A DNA stretch of 64,000 nucleotides from Rana temporaria (lineage: Eukaryota > Chordata > Amphibia > Anura > Ranidae), in contig NC_053491.1 of assembly GCF_905171775.1 (NCBI RefSeq), positions 402,962,838 through 403,026,837 of the forward strand, read 5' to 3'. The notes under the pieces are model-generated. The model saw only the letters and a list, made by a program, of their open reading frames with translations, was not told the DNA's origin and did no database searches. The position numbers were made by a program, and so were the translations under genes. Shown piece after piece: positions 32,970 to 42,077 of the stretch. Within the stretch, counting starts at the first letter, position 1; each line of letters opens with the position of its first letter.

Positions 32970-35260
32970 AATCGGCGCGGGTCCCCCTCCAGGGCTACAT
33001 TAGGCTCTTAGGCTTGGTCCGGAACGTGAGGGGTTAAACCCGCGCCGATTCGGCGTGGGGGTCCCCCCCAGATCCAAACCAAGCCCTCATCCCAAGCATG
33101 CAGTCTGGCCCGGACAGGAATGGGGGCGGGGACGAGCGAGTGCCCCCCCCCTCCTGAGCCGTACCAGACCGCATGCCCTCAACATGGGGGAGTGTGTGCT
33201 GTGGGGGAGGGGGCACTGCCCCCCCACCCCACAGCACTCTTGCCCCCATGTCGATAGGGACAAGAGCCTCTTCCCGACAACCCTTGCCATTGGTTGTCGG
33301 GGTATGCGGGCGGGGCTAATCGGAATCTGCGAGCTCCCTTTAATAAGGGGGCCCCCAGATGCCGGCCCCCCACCCTATGTGAATGAGTATGGGGTACATC
33401 GTACCTCTACCCATTCACATGGGGGAAATGTAAAGTAAAATAAAACACCACACAGAATAAAATATTTTATTGATCTGCTCCGGAGCCCCCCCTTTCTTCT
33501 TTAGCTCTCTTACAAGGGGGGGTTTCTTCTCTCCCGATCTTCCGCCGGGACCCTGGGCTTCGGTGATTTCTGCCGGGGGAGGGCGCCATCCCTCGGTCCT
33601 CTCCGGAGCCTTCCGCCGGATGCCCCCACCCCATTTAAGCTCTTTTTCATTAGGGAGGGGCATCCGGACTTCGGGGTCTTCTGCCGGGGGATGGCGCCTA
33701 CCCCCCTGGTCTTTCTGGTGCCTTCCGCCAGGGTTCCGGTCTTCCTGGTCTTCTGCCGGGGGTGCGCCAACTCCCCGGTCTTTTCTCTGCTCCCTCTTCT
33801 GCCTGGCTCCCCCGCGGAGCCAGGGCTTTCTTCCGTCTTCTTTCTTCTCTCTTCCTTCTTCTGCCTGTCTCCACCGGGAGCACAGGGCTTGTCTCCGCTG
33901 TCTTCTTCCTTCTCTTCCATTGGATGTTGACACGACGAGGTTCCGCGCTGACATGCCGTGTCAGCGGCGGGCATTGACTTATATAGGGTAATGCCACCAT
34001 GTGACCTCAACCCATGTGACATAACATTCCCTGGGCATGATGGGAATGTGATGTCACATGGGTTGAGGTCACATGGTGGCATTGTCCTATATAAGTCCAT
34101 GCCCACTGCTCAGACGGCATTCCAGCGCCGGACCTCGTTGTGTCAACATCGAATGGAAGAGAAGAGAGAAGACAGCGGAGACAAGCCCTGTGCTCCGCGG
34201 AGGAGACAGGCAGAAGCGGAAGGCATCGCAGAAGCCCGCGGGTGTCGCCCCCCGGCGGAAGACACCGTACAAGCCCGGGACCCTCCCCCAAAGGCAGGAG
34301 CCTCACTGGTGAAGGGGGTCCCGGTGAATTACGTTGCTGAAGACGGGGGTGGGGTGCCAGTGCACCCCCCCCCGCGCAGAAACCGTCGTGGAAGCCCGGG
34401 ACCCTCCCCCAAAGGCAGGAGCCTCACTGGTGAAGGGGGTCCCGGTGAATTACGTCGCTGAAGACGGGGGTGGGGTGCCAGTGCACCCCCCCCCCCGCAG
34501 AAACCGTCGTGGAAGCCCGGGACCCTCCCCCAAAGGCAGGAGCCTCACTGGTGAAGGGGGTCCCGGTGAATTACGTCGCTGAAGATGGGGGTGGGGTGCC
34601 AGTGCACCCCCCCCCCGCAGAAACCGTCGTAGAAGCCCGGGACCCTCCCCCAAAGGCAGGAGCCTCACTGGTGAAGGGGGTCCCGGTGAAAGACGGCGAA
34701 GCCTGGGGCCTGATGGGGTGGTGGTGGGGGGCCCCGGCAGAAGACCCCCGGCTGACTAATAAATTAATTTTTAAATGTGTGTGGTGTATTATTTTTTTCC
34801 ATTTTTTTCCCCAGGTGAATGGGTAGGGGTACAATGTACCCCATACTCATTCACATAGGGTGGGGGGCCGGAATCTGGGGACCCCTTTATTAAAGGGGTC
34901 TCTCAGATTCTGATAAGCCCTCCGCCCGCATACCCCGACAACCAACGGCCAGGGTTGTCGGGAAGAGGCTCTTGTCCCTATCGACATGGGGACATGAGTG
35001 CTTTGGGGTGGGGGGGCAGTGCCCCCCTCCCCCACAGCACACACTCCCCCATGTTGAGGGCATGTGGTCTGGTATGGCTCAGGAGGGAGGGGGGCGCTCG
35101 CTCGTCCCCACCCCCATTCCTGTCTGACCAGACTGCGTGCCTGGGATAAGGGCTTGGTTTGGATCTGTGGGGGGACCCCACGCTGTTTTTTTTTGCGCGG
35201 GTTTAACCCCTTATGTTCCAGACCAAGCCTAAGAGCCTGGTATGCACCTGGAGGGAACCC
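32970..35260. mobile_element. Large foldback element, third copy
   Basis: This is an inverted repeat centred near 34038. The left outer arm (GGCTCTTAGGCTTGGTCCGG near 33003) is mirrored by CCAGACCAAGCCTAAGAGCC near 35218. The inner arms read ATGTGACCTCAACCCATGTG (33999) and CACATGGGTTGAGGTCACAT (34055). The arms are unequal because a 120-bp tandem array has grown in the right arm (34251-34700). The outermost GGGATGAGC end is not visible. It holds no gene; long frames on both strands are palindromic shadows. Confidence 0.85.
34251..34700. repeat. 120/121-bp tandem array inside the foldback arm
   Basis: The marker AAGCCCGGGACCCTCCCCCA occurs at 34271, 34392, 34513 and 34633, giving periods of 121, 121 and 120 bp. 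Units are nearly identical; they differ mainly in C-run length and one or two substitutions (for example GTTGCTG against GTCGCTG), so expansion is recent. Confidence 0.93.
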
Positions 35261-35279
35261 ACCTTATTTTTTTGGGGGG

Positions 35280-36056
35280 GGTCTGAAGTTCCCCTTCATG
35301 AACAGCGATCTGTCATTTACACATGTCAGTCCCACCCCCCCCCTACAGTTAGAACACACCCAGGGAACATATTTAACCCCTCCCTCGCACCTAGTGTTAA
35401 CCCCTTCCCTGCCAGTGGCATTTTTAGAGTAAGCAATGCATTTTTTACAGCACTGATCGCTAGAAAAATGCCAATGGTTCCAAAAAAGTGTTCGATGTGT
35501 CCGCCATAATGTCGCAGTACCGATAAAAATCGCTGATCGCCGCAATAACTAGTTAAAACAAAAAAAAAAAAATATTTTGTAGACGCTATAACTTTTGCCA
35601 AAACCAAACACTAAACGCTATTTGCGATTTTTTGGAACCAAAAAGATGTAGAATACGTATCGGCCTAAACTGAGGGTTTTTTTCTTTTTTAGAATATATA
35701 TTTTTGGGGATATTTATTATAGCAAAAATTTTTTTTTTTACATATGTGGGCGGGACTTACGCAAGTCCCGCCCACATATATAAACATCGTTCAAACCACA
35801 CATGTGAGGTATTGACGCGTGCGTTAGAGCGAGAGCAATACTTTTACCACTAGACCTTCTTTGTAACTATAAACTGGTAACCTGGAAAAAAAAGAAAAAG
35901 GTCGCCTATGGGGATATTCACGGAATTAATTTTGGCCCCATTGCAGGAGTGTTTCCAATAGTAAAGCGTGACATGTAAGGTATCTATTTACTCGGTCTAA
36001 CATCATCTTTCACATTATCCCCAAAAATTGGGCTAACTTTTGTGTTTTGTTAATTT
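35280..36056 (-). mobile_element. Reversed TTAA MITE fragment (in duplication copy 1)
   Basis: It shares AACACACCCAGGGAACAT, GTCCGCCATAATGTCGCAGT and GGGGATATTTATTATAGC with 45830-46230, and from about 35790 the GCGTTAGAGCGAGAG and GCGTGACATG motifs with the reverse complement of the element at 581-1787. Thus it joins two TTAA subfamilies. TTAA at 36057-36060 is followed by CCACTTGAGCCCTGG, the start of another member's end that stops after about 60 bp. Confidence 0.65.
35742..35779. repeat. Perfect 17-bp hairpin with GC-box-like arm
   Basis: ATATGTGGGCGGGACTT, loop ACGC, then the exact complement. It divides two subfamily segments of the TTAA fragment. The duplicate lies at 38061-38098. Confidence 0.9.
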
Positions 36057-36060
36057 TTAA

Positions 36061-37157
36061 CCACTTGAGCCCTGGACCATATTGCTGGTCAATGACCAGG
36101 CCAGGCTGGAAAGCATGAGATCAGGGGAAAAAAAAAAAAAAACTCATGCCATTGCAGCTTGGTTCCTACATGTGTGATGAACTGAGCATGCTCAAACACT
36201 TAGAAAAAATCCTTCCTTTTTAAAAGGTGAAAATCTCTTGGATGGTCATAGAGCGTGGGTTGGGTTAATTAACCAGGTGTAAGCTCACCCACACTAGAGA
36301 CTGCAATTTGTTCATGTGATTTCAATTGCTTCATTACTAGCACATGTTATAAAAACCGTGCATCGATCAGTCCTCAGCTGCCCTCATAGGGGCAGGCAGA
36401 AATGCTGTTGTGGAACACAAATGTGGTTTGTTGCATGGGTTTTTATTTTGCCAATGGTTTTTGTTTATTTTTAAATGATGTTCACTTTGATGTATTTGTC
36501 TCTGCTGCCTTATTTTATGAAAAAATTGTGAAGATGTTGCGACTTTAAATCTGTTTATTTTGAGTTTTGAAATGTATTTTTGTTTGTGTGTGTTTGTTTG
36601 TTTTTTTTCTTTCCTTGTTTTGTTGACCAATAAAAATTACTTTAAAATTTTGAAGTTTGTTTTTTGTTACTTTTTCATGCAACATATTTTGACAGCTGCA
36701 GCTGAACTAGGTTAGGGCCTAACAAATTAAATGTGATTTTTGTCTAAGCTTCTTTCCTGGTGTGTAATCATGAAATGTTTGCCATGTTTATTCCCCATGA
36801 CTTTAAAGACAAAAACTGGTAAGTATTTTCTTTTAACTGTAGTGGTCCTCAGCCCTCAAGCACCCCCGACAGGACATGTTTTGTGGATTTCTCTTAAGAA
36901 TTGCTGTCCAGACTGTCTTTTAAAGCACATGTGCAAGATGAAGGAAAACCTGCAAACATGGCCTGGGGGGGGGGGGGGGGTTGCTATTGGTGGACAGGCT
37001 TGAAGTGCTGATTTACAGCACTGTGCTTAAATCTAGCGCAAGGCAATCCTATTCTAATTGTGGGTGTTTGAGGGAAGCCAAGTGAGTGTTAGAACCCCTG
37101 CTTGTGTTTTTTTTTTTTTTTTGGTGTTGAGCTTTGTGTCCCTTTTCTTAAAATTGG
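36061..37157. other. Unassigned AT-rich DNA within duplication copy 1
   Basis: It contains the palindrome GGTTAATTAACC (36275-36286), a GT/T-rich tract near 36590, a G16 run (36965-36980) and a T16 run (37107-37122). A segment around 36842-36910 resembles a dispersed repeat (GTGGTCCTCAGCCCTCAAGC). No coding motif. The same content occurs at 38380-39479. Confidence 0.45.
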
Positions 37158-39479
37158 CCCCATACTCATTCACATAGGGTGGGGGGCCGGAATCTGGGGA
37201 CCCCTTTATTAAAGGGGTCTCTCAGATTCTGATAAGCCCTCCGCCCGCATACCCCGACAACCAACGGCCAGGGTTGTCGGGAAGAGGCTCTTGTCCCTAT
37301 CGACATGGGGACATGAGTGCTTTGGGGTGGGGGGGCAGTGCCCCCCTCCCCCACAGCACACACTCCCCCATGTTGAGGGCATGTGGTCTGGTATGGCTCA
37401 GGAGGGAGGGGGGCGCTCGCTCGTCCCCACCCCCATTCCTGTCTGACCAGACTGCGTGCCTGGGATAAGGGCTTGGTTTGGATCTGTGGGGGGACCCCAC
37501 GCTGTTTTTTTTTGCGCGGGTTTAACCCCTTATGTTCCAGACCAAGCCTAAGAGCCTGGTATGCACCTGGAGGGAACCCACCTTATTTTTTTGGGGGGGG
37601 TCTGAAGTTCCCCTTCATGAACAGCGATCTGTCATTTACACATGTCAGTCCCACCCCCCCCCTACAGTTAGAACACACCCAGGGAACATATTTAACCCCT
37701 CCCTCGCACCTAGTGTTAACCCCTTCCCTGCCAGTGGCATTTTTAGAGTAAGCAATGCATTTTTTACAGCACTGATCGCTAGAAAAATGCCAATGGTTCC
37801 AAAAAAGTGTTCGATGTGTCCGCCATAATGTCGCAGTACCGATAAAAATCGCTGATCGCCGCAATAACTAGTTAAAAAAAAAAAAAAAAAATATTTTGTA
37901 GACGCTATAACTTTTGCCAAAACCAAACACTAAACGCTATTTGCGATTTTTTGGAACCAAAAAGATGTAGAATACGTATCGGCCTAAACTGAGGGTTTTT
38001 TTCTTTTTTAGAATATATATTTTTGGGGATATTTATTATAGCAAAAATTTTTTTTTTTACATATGTGGGCGGGACTTACGCAAGTCCCGCCCACATATAT
38101 AAACATCGTTCAAACCACACATGTGAGGTATTGACGCGTGCGTTAGAGCGAGAGCAATACTTTTACCACTAGACCTTCTTTGTAACTATAAACTGGTAAC
38201 CTGGAAAAAAAAGAAAAAGGTCGCCTATGGGGATATTCACGGAATTAATTTTGGCCCCATTGCAGGAGTGTTTCCAATAGTAAAGCGTGACATGTAAGGT
38301 ATCTATTTACTCGGTCTAACATCATCTTTCACATTATCCCCAAAAATTGGGCTAACTTTTGTGTTTTGTTAATTTTTAACCACTTGAGCCCTGGACCATA
38401 TTGCTGGTCAATGACCAGGCCAGGCTGGAAAGCATGAGATCAGGGGAAAAAAAAAAAAAAAACTCATGCCATTGCAGCTTGGTTCCTACATGTGTGATGA
38501 ACTGAGCATGCTCAAACACTTAGAAAAAATCCTTCCTTTTTAAAAGGTGAAAATCTCTTGGATGGTCATAGAGCGTGGGTTGGGTTAATTAACCAGGTGT
38601 AAGCTCACCCACACTAGAGACTGCAATTTGTTCATGTGATTTCAATTGCTTCATTACTAGCACATGTTATAAAAACCGTGCATCGATCAGTCCTCAGCTG
38701 CCCTCATAGGGGCAGGCAGAAATGCTGTTGTGGAACACAAATGTGGTTTGTTGCATGGGTTTTTATTTTGCCAATGGTTTTTGTTTATTTTTAAATGATG
38801 TTCACTTTGATGTATTTGTCTCTGCTGCCTTATTTTATGAAAAAATTGTGAAGATGTTGCGACTTTAAATCTGTTTATTTTGAGTTTTGAAATGTATTTT
38901 TGTTTGTGTGTGTTTGTTTGTTTTTTTTCTTTCCTTGTTTTGTTGACCAATAAAAATTACTTTAAAATTTTGAAGTTTGTTTTTTGTTACTTTTTCATGC
39001 AACATATTTTGACAGCTGCAGCTGAACTAGGTTAGGGCCTAACAAATTAAATGTGATTTTTGTCTAAGCTTCTTTCCTGGTGTGTAATCATGAAATGTTT
39101 GCCATGTTTATTCCCCATGACTTTAAAGACAAAAACTGGTAAGTATTTTCTTTTAACTGTAGTGGTCCTCAGCCCTCAAGCACCCCCGACAGGACATGTT
39201 TTGTGGATTTCTCTTAAGAATTGCTGTCCAGACTGTCTTTTAAAGCACATGTGCAAGATGAAGGAAAACCTGCAAACATGGCCTGGGGGGGGGGGGGGGG
39301 GGTTGCTATTGGTGGACAGGCTTGAAGTGCTGATTTACAGCACTGTGCTTAAATCTAGCGCAAGGCAATCCTATTCTAATTGTGGGTGTTTGAGGGAAGC
39401 CAAGTGAGTGTTAGAACCCCTGCTTGTGTTTTTTTTTTTTTTTTGGTGTTGAGCTTTGTGTCCCTTTTCTTAAAATTGG
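37158..39479. repeat. Segmental tandem duplication, copy 2 (2322 bp)
   Basis: Direct copy of 34839-37157, offset 2319 bp at the start and 2322 bp at the end. The extra 3 bp come from an A run (15 to 16) and a G run (16 to 18). The junction TTGG/CCCC shares at most one C with either outer breakpoint, so it is a junction without useful homology. After 39479 the sequence diverges (GGCTTCACTTCC). Confidence 0.95.
37599..38375 (-). mobile_element. Reversed TTAA MITE fragment (in duplication copy 2)
   Basis: Same content as 35280-36056, carried by the duplication rather than by separate insertion, including the 17-bp hairpin at 38061-38098. Confidence 0.65.
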
Positions 39480-39616
39480 CTTCACTTCCTGTCACACAGC
39501 TGAACAGGAAGTGAGGTTAAAACCCTACCAGTGTCTTTTCTTGGGGACACAGGTCAATCTAACTAGTGTCCCCATTAAGCAAATTGCACTCCAGCACTGC
39601 TGTGTACACCCCAAAT

Positions 39617-39764
39617 CATGGGTCTTCAAACTACGGCCCTCCAGTTGTTCAGGAACTACAATTCCCATCATGCCTAGTCATGTCTGTGAATGTCAGTGCA
39701 TTACAAGGCATCATGGGATGTGTAGTTCTACAACAGCTGGAGGGCCGTAGTTTGAGGATCCCTG
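39617..39764. mobile_element. hAT-type MITE with 8-bp TSD CCCCAAAT
   Basis: Ends CATGGGTCTTCAAACTACGG and CCGTAGTTTGAGGATCCCTG are flanked by CCCCAAAT at 39609-39616 and 39765-39772. Inverted arms AACTACAATTCCCATCATGC and GCATCATGGGATGTGTAGTT fill most of it. At 148 bp it is a minimal foldback hAT derivative. Confidence 0.92.
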
Positions 39765-39785
39765 CCCCAAATGATTATTTCGTTT

Positions 39786-39955
39786 GGGGTTTAGTAAAGG
39801 CAAAGCCACTCTGCAGTACAAGCATAGTTGCTGAAAATCAGAGAGGAAGCACTGATGGTTTTAACATCCAATCCTGTAGAAGCAAAGTTGTTTTGTTTTC
39901 TTCCTTGCTTTGCACTTGTAGTGCAAAGTGGATTTGCCTTTAGTAAATGGACCCC
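39786..39955. mobile_element. TTTACTAAAGGCAAA palindromic MITE
   Basis: GGGGTTTAGTAAAGGCAAAG pairs with CTTTAGTAAATGGACCCC. The inner arm CTTTGCACTTGTAGTGCAAA (39908-39927) is a hairpin. A longer relative is at 59827-60126. Confidence 0.7.
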
Positions 39956-40521
39956 AAAGTCCAAGATCCCTAATAATTTGGGGTGTACACAGCAAAATAC
40001 TAGAGTGCAATTTACATAATGGGAAACTATTTAGATTGATCTCTGTGTCCCCAAGAAAAGATATTAGTAAGGTTTTACCCTCACTTCCTGTTTGGCTATG
40101 TGACAGGAAGTGAATGAATTTGAATTAGAAAGGGTGAAGACACCTCACAAATGTTCTCACTATCAGGGGTGCAGACATCCCCAAAAAATAAGCAGATAAT
40201 ACTTATTTGCAAATTAATAATTTTTTAGTTAACATTGGGTGGGGTGGTCTAACACACACATTCATACATATTAGCCACGCTGTATCCTGGCCTATTGGCA
40301 TGGTTATATTTTCTTAGGCCTCTCAATAAAACTCTATGAAATTTGTGCTTAAACTAGAACTATAATCAACACTTTTTATTTTCTTTAATTTTGGATAGAG
40401 TGAGGGAGGGTTATAGGCCCTGTCAGTTTATTTTGTATTATCTGTGTCCAATTGGGGAGATGCGCCTTCACTTCATGCCCCATAGCCAAACAGGAAGTGA
40501 GAGAAAAACTATGCAAATTAA

Positions 40522-41599
40522 CCACTTCCCGCCCAGCCTATGGCCGATTTACGTCCGGGAAGTGGTTACACAATCCTGACAGGACGTCCTGCAGGATTTC
40601 ATGCCGCGCGCGCCTGTGGGGGCACGCAGCGCGGCGATCGGTGATGCGGGGTGTCAGTCTGACACCCTGCATCTCCGATCTCGGTAAAGAGTCTCTCACG
40701 GAGACGGAGACTCTTTACCACGTGATCAGCCGTGTCCAATCACGGCTGATCACGATGTAAACAGGAAGCGCCATCGATGGCTCTTCCTCACTCGCGTCTG
40801 ACAGACGCGAGTATAGGAGAGCCGATCGGCGGCTCTCCTGACAGGGGGCGTTCGCGCTGATTGTTTATCAGCGCAGCCCCCCCTCGGATGACCACACTGG
40901 ACCACCAGGGATGCCCACCCTGGACCACCAGGGTGGGCAAAAAAAAATAAAAAATATGGAAAAAAAAAAAAAAAGCATTAAAAAAAAAGAAAAAAGATGC
41001 CAATGTCACCCCACAGTGTCCATCAGTGCCACCCCACAGTGTCCATCAGTGCCACCCCACAGTGCCCATCCATGCACAGTGCCCACCTATCAGTGCCCAC
41101 CTGTGCCACCCATAAGTATCCATCAGTGCCACCCATAAGTGCCGCCCATGAGTGCCCATCTGTGCCGCCCATGAGTGCCCATGAGTGCCCATCAGTGCCG
41201 CATACCAGCGCCGCCAATCAATGCCACCTCATCTGTGCCCGTCAGTACTACCTCATCGATGTCCATCAGTGCCATCTCATCGGTGCCCATCAGTGCCGCC
41301 ATATCAGTGCCCGTAATTGAAAGAGAAAAACTTATTTACAAAAAAATTAACAGACAAAAAAAAAACGTTTTTTTTTTCAAAATTTGCTGTCTTTTTTTAG
41401 TTGTTGCGCAAAAAAAAAAAAATCGCAGAGGTGATCAAATACCAACAAAAGAAAGCTCTATTTGTGGGGGAAAAAGGACGCCAATTTTGTTTGGGTACAG
41501 TGTTGTATGACCGCGCAATTGCCATTCAAAGTGCGACAGTGCTGAAAGCTGAAAATTGGCTTGGGCGGGAAGGTGCGTAAGTGCCTGGTATGGAAATGG
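40522..41599. mobile_element. Complete TTAA MITE, 1078 bp
   Basis: TTAA lies at 40518-40521 and 41600-41603, with ends CCACTTCCCGCCCAGCC and reversed CCATTTCCATACCAGG. The left third is hairpin-rich: AAGAGTCTCTC/GAGACTCTT, GTGATCAGCCGTG/CACGGCTGATCAC, CTCGCGTCTGACAGACGCGAG. A minisatellite (41010-41312) follows, then the family core GAGGTGATCAAATACCAACA (41428). No transposase. Confidence 0.88.
41010..41312. repeat. Minisatellite CAGTGCCACCCATAAGTG type
   Basis: Units of about 11-24 bp based on CCCATCAGTGCC are repeated some 15-20 times with variation. The reverse complement of the shorter array at 6620-6745 uses the same core, so it is an inherited part of this TTAA subfamily. Confidence 0.8.
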
Positions 41600-41804
41600 T
41601 TAAGGGAATCCAGTGCCCCCCCAGAACTAGTGTGTGGGTCCCCTGAAAATTACTGGGCGGGTCATACAAAAACAGGGTGTGACCTTGACAGGAAGGGGTG
41701 GGTCATTTTTCTATTAGGAGGTGCAGATATGTAGTCAGGCCTAGGGCAGAACAAAACCTAAATATACTACTGCATATTAGGGCTTATTTAGACCGGATCC
41801 GATT

Positions 41805-41930
41805 TACAGCGTGTTTTTATATTGTGGGAGGAAACCCACGCAGGCACAGGGAGAACATGCAAACTCCATGCAGATGGTGTCACGGGCTGGATTCGAACCA
41901 GCGACCGCAAATACCGTTGGAAATCAAATA
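41805..41930 (-). repeat. tRNA-type SINE fragment
   Basis: On the minus strand it reads GGTTCGAATCC (a perfect RNA polymerase III B box, about 41891-41901) followed by AGTTTGCATGTTCTCCCTGT and GGGTTTCCTCCCAC. The A-box half is missing. A longer copy is at 52215-52390. Confidence 0.7.
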
Positions 41931-41931
41931 A

Positions 41932-42073
41932 AAAATGACCGCCACTTTATTCCCTAGGGTGTCTGCTAAAAAATTAGATATAATGTTTGGGGGTCCTGAT
42001 TAATTTCCCAGGAACAAAATATAATTTTTACATGAAGGAGAGAAGTGCCAGAATAGGCGCGGTATGGAAGTGG
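41932..42073. mobile_element. TTAA MITE right-end fragment
   Basis: It ends GGTATGGAAGTGG followed by TTAA (42074-42077), with AATGTTTGGGGG inside as at the end of the 581-1787 type. It is joined at its left to the SINE fragment. The TTAA is the one naturally present in the foldback arm (compare 44367-44370), so this is one side of an insertion whose other side was lost by deletion. Confidence 0.7.
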
Positions 42074-42077
42074 TTAA

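Larger units (their letters stand above)
34839..37157. repeat. Segmental tandem duplication, copy 1 (2319 bp)
   Basis: The block starting CCCCATACTCATTCACATAG at 34839 and ending TCTTAAAATTGG at 37157 is repeated immediately downstream. It contains the outer part of the foldback right arm (34839-35260), a reversed TTAA MITE fragment (35280-36056) and about 1.1 kb of otherwise unassigned AT-rich DNA. Reading line by line I find one substitution (C at 35559 against A in copy 2) and two homopolymer length changes. Confidence 0.95.
39481..40118. mobile_element. Outer MITE with about 110-bp TIRs, two elements nested inside
   Basis: TTCACTTCCTGTCACACAGC ... TTTTCTTGGGGACACAGG at the left (39481-39590) is mirrored by CTGTGTCCCCAAGAAAAG ... 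ATGTGACAGGAAGTGAA at the right (about 40005-40118). Each arm contains its own small hairpin, ACTTCCTG..CAGGAAGT. Nested inside are a hAT MITE (39617-39764) and a TTTAGTAAAGGCAAA palindrome (39786-39955). Confidence 0.8.
40383..41720. mobile_element. GGGGAGAT..CACTTCCTG repeat interrupted by a TTAA MITE
   Basis: The left part (40383-40518: TAGAGTGAGGGAGGGTTATA ... CCAAACAGGAAGTGAGAG) and the right part (from 41604: GGGAATCCAGTGCCCCCCCA) belong to one repeat family also seen at 57000-57890. They are separated only by the insertion at 40522-41599. Ends of this host repeat are not secure. Confidence 0.55.

Noticed and set aside
33415..34582. Arg/Pro/Gly-rich open frames on both strands as proteins
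   Set aside because: They fall in GC-rich foldback arms and the 120-bp tandem array, where stops are rare in all frames. The frames repeat with the array.
34251..34700. CRISPR-like array of regular repeats
   Set aside because: The unit is one continuous 120-bp sequence with no variable spacers, and the context is eukaryotic transposon DNA.
36275..36286. GGTTAATTAACC as a paired TTAA MITE end
   Set aside because: It is a short palindrome without TIR sequence on either side.
35264..39407. Paired identical open frames offset by about 2320 bp as a duplicated gene family
   Set aside because: The pairing is explained by the tandem DNA duplication. The frames overlap MITE sequence and show no conserved motif.
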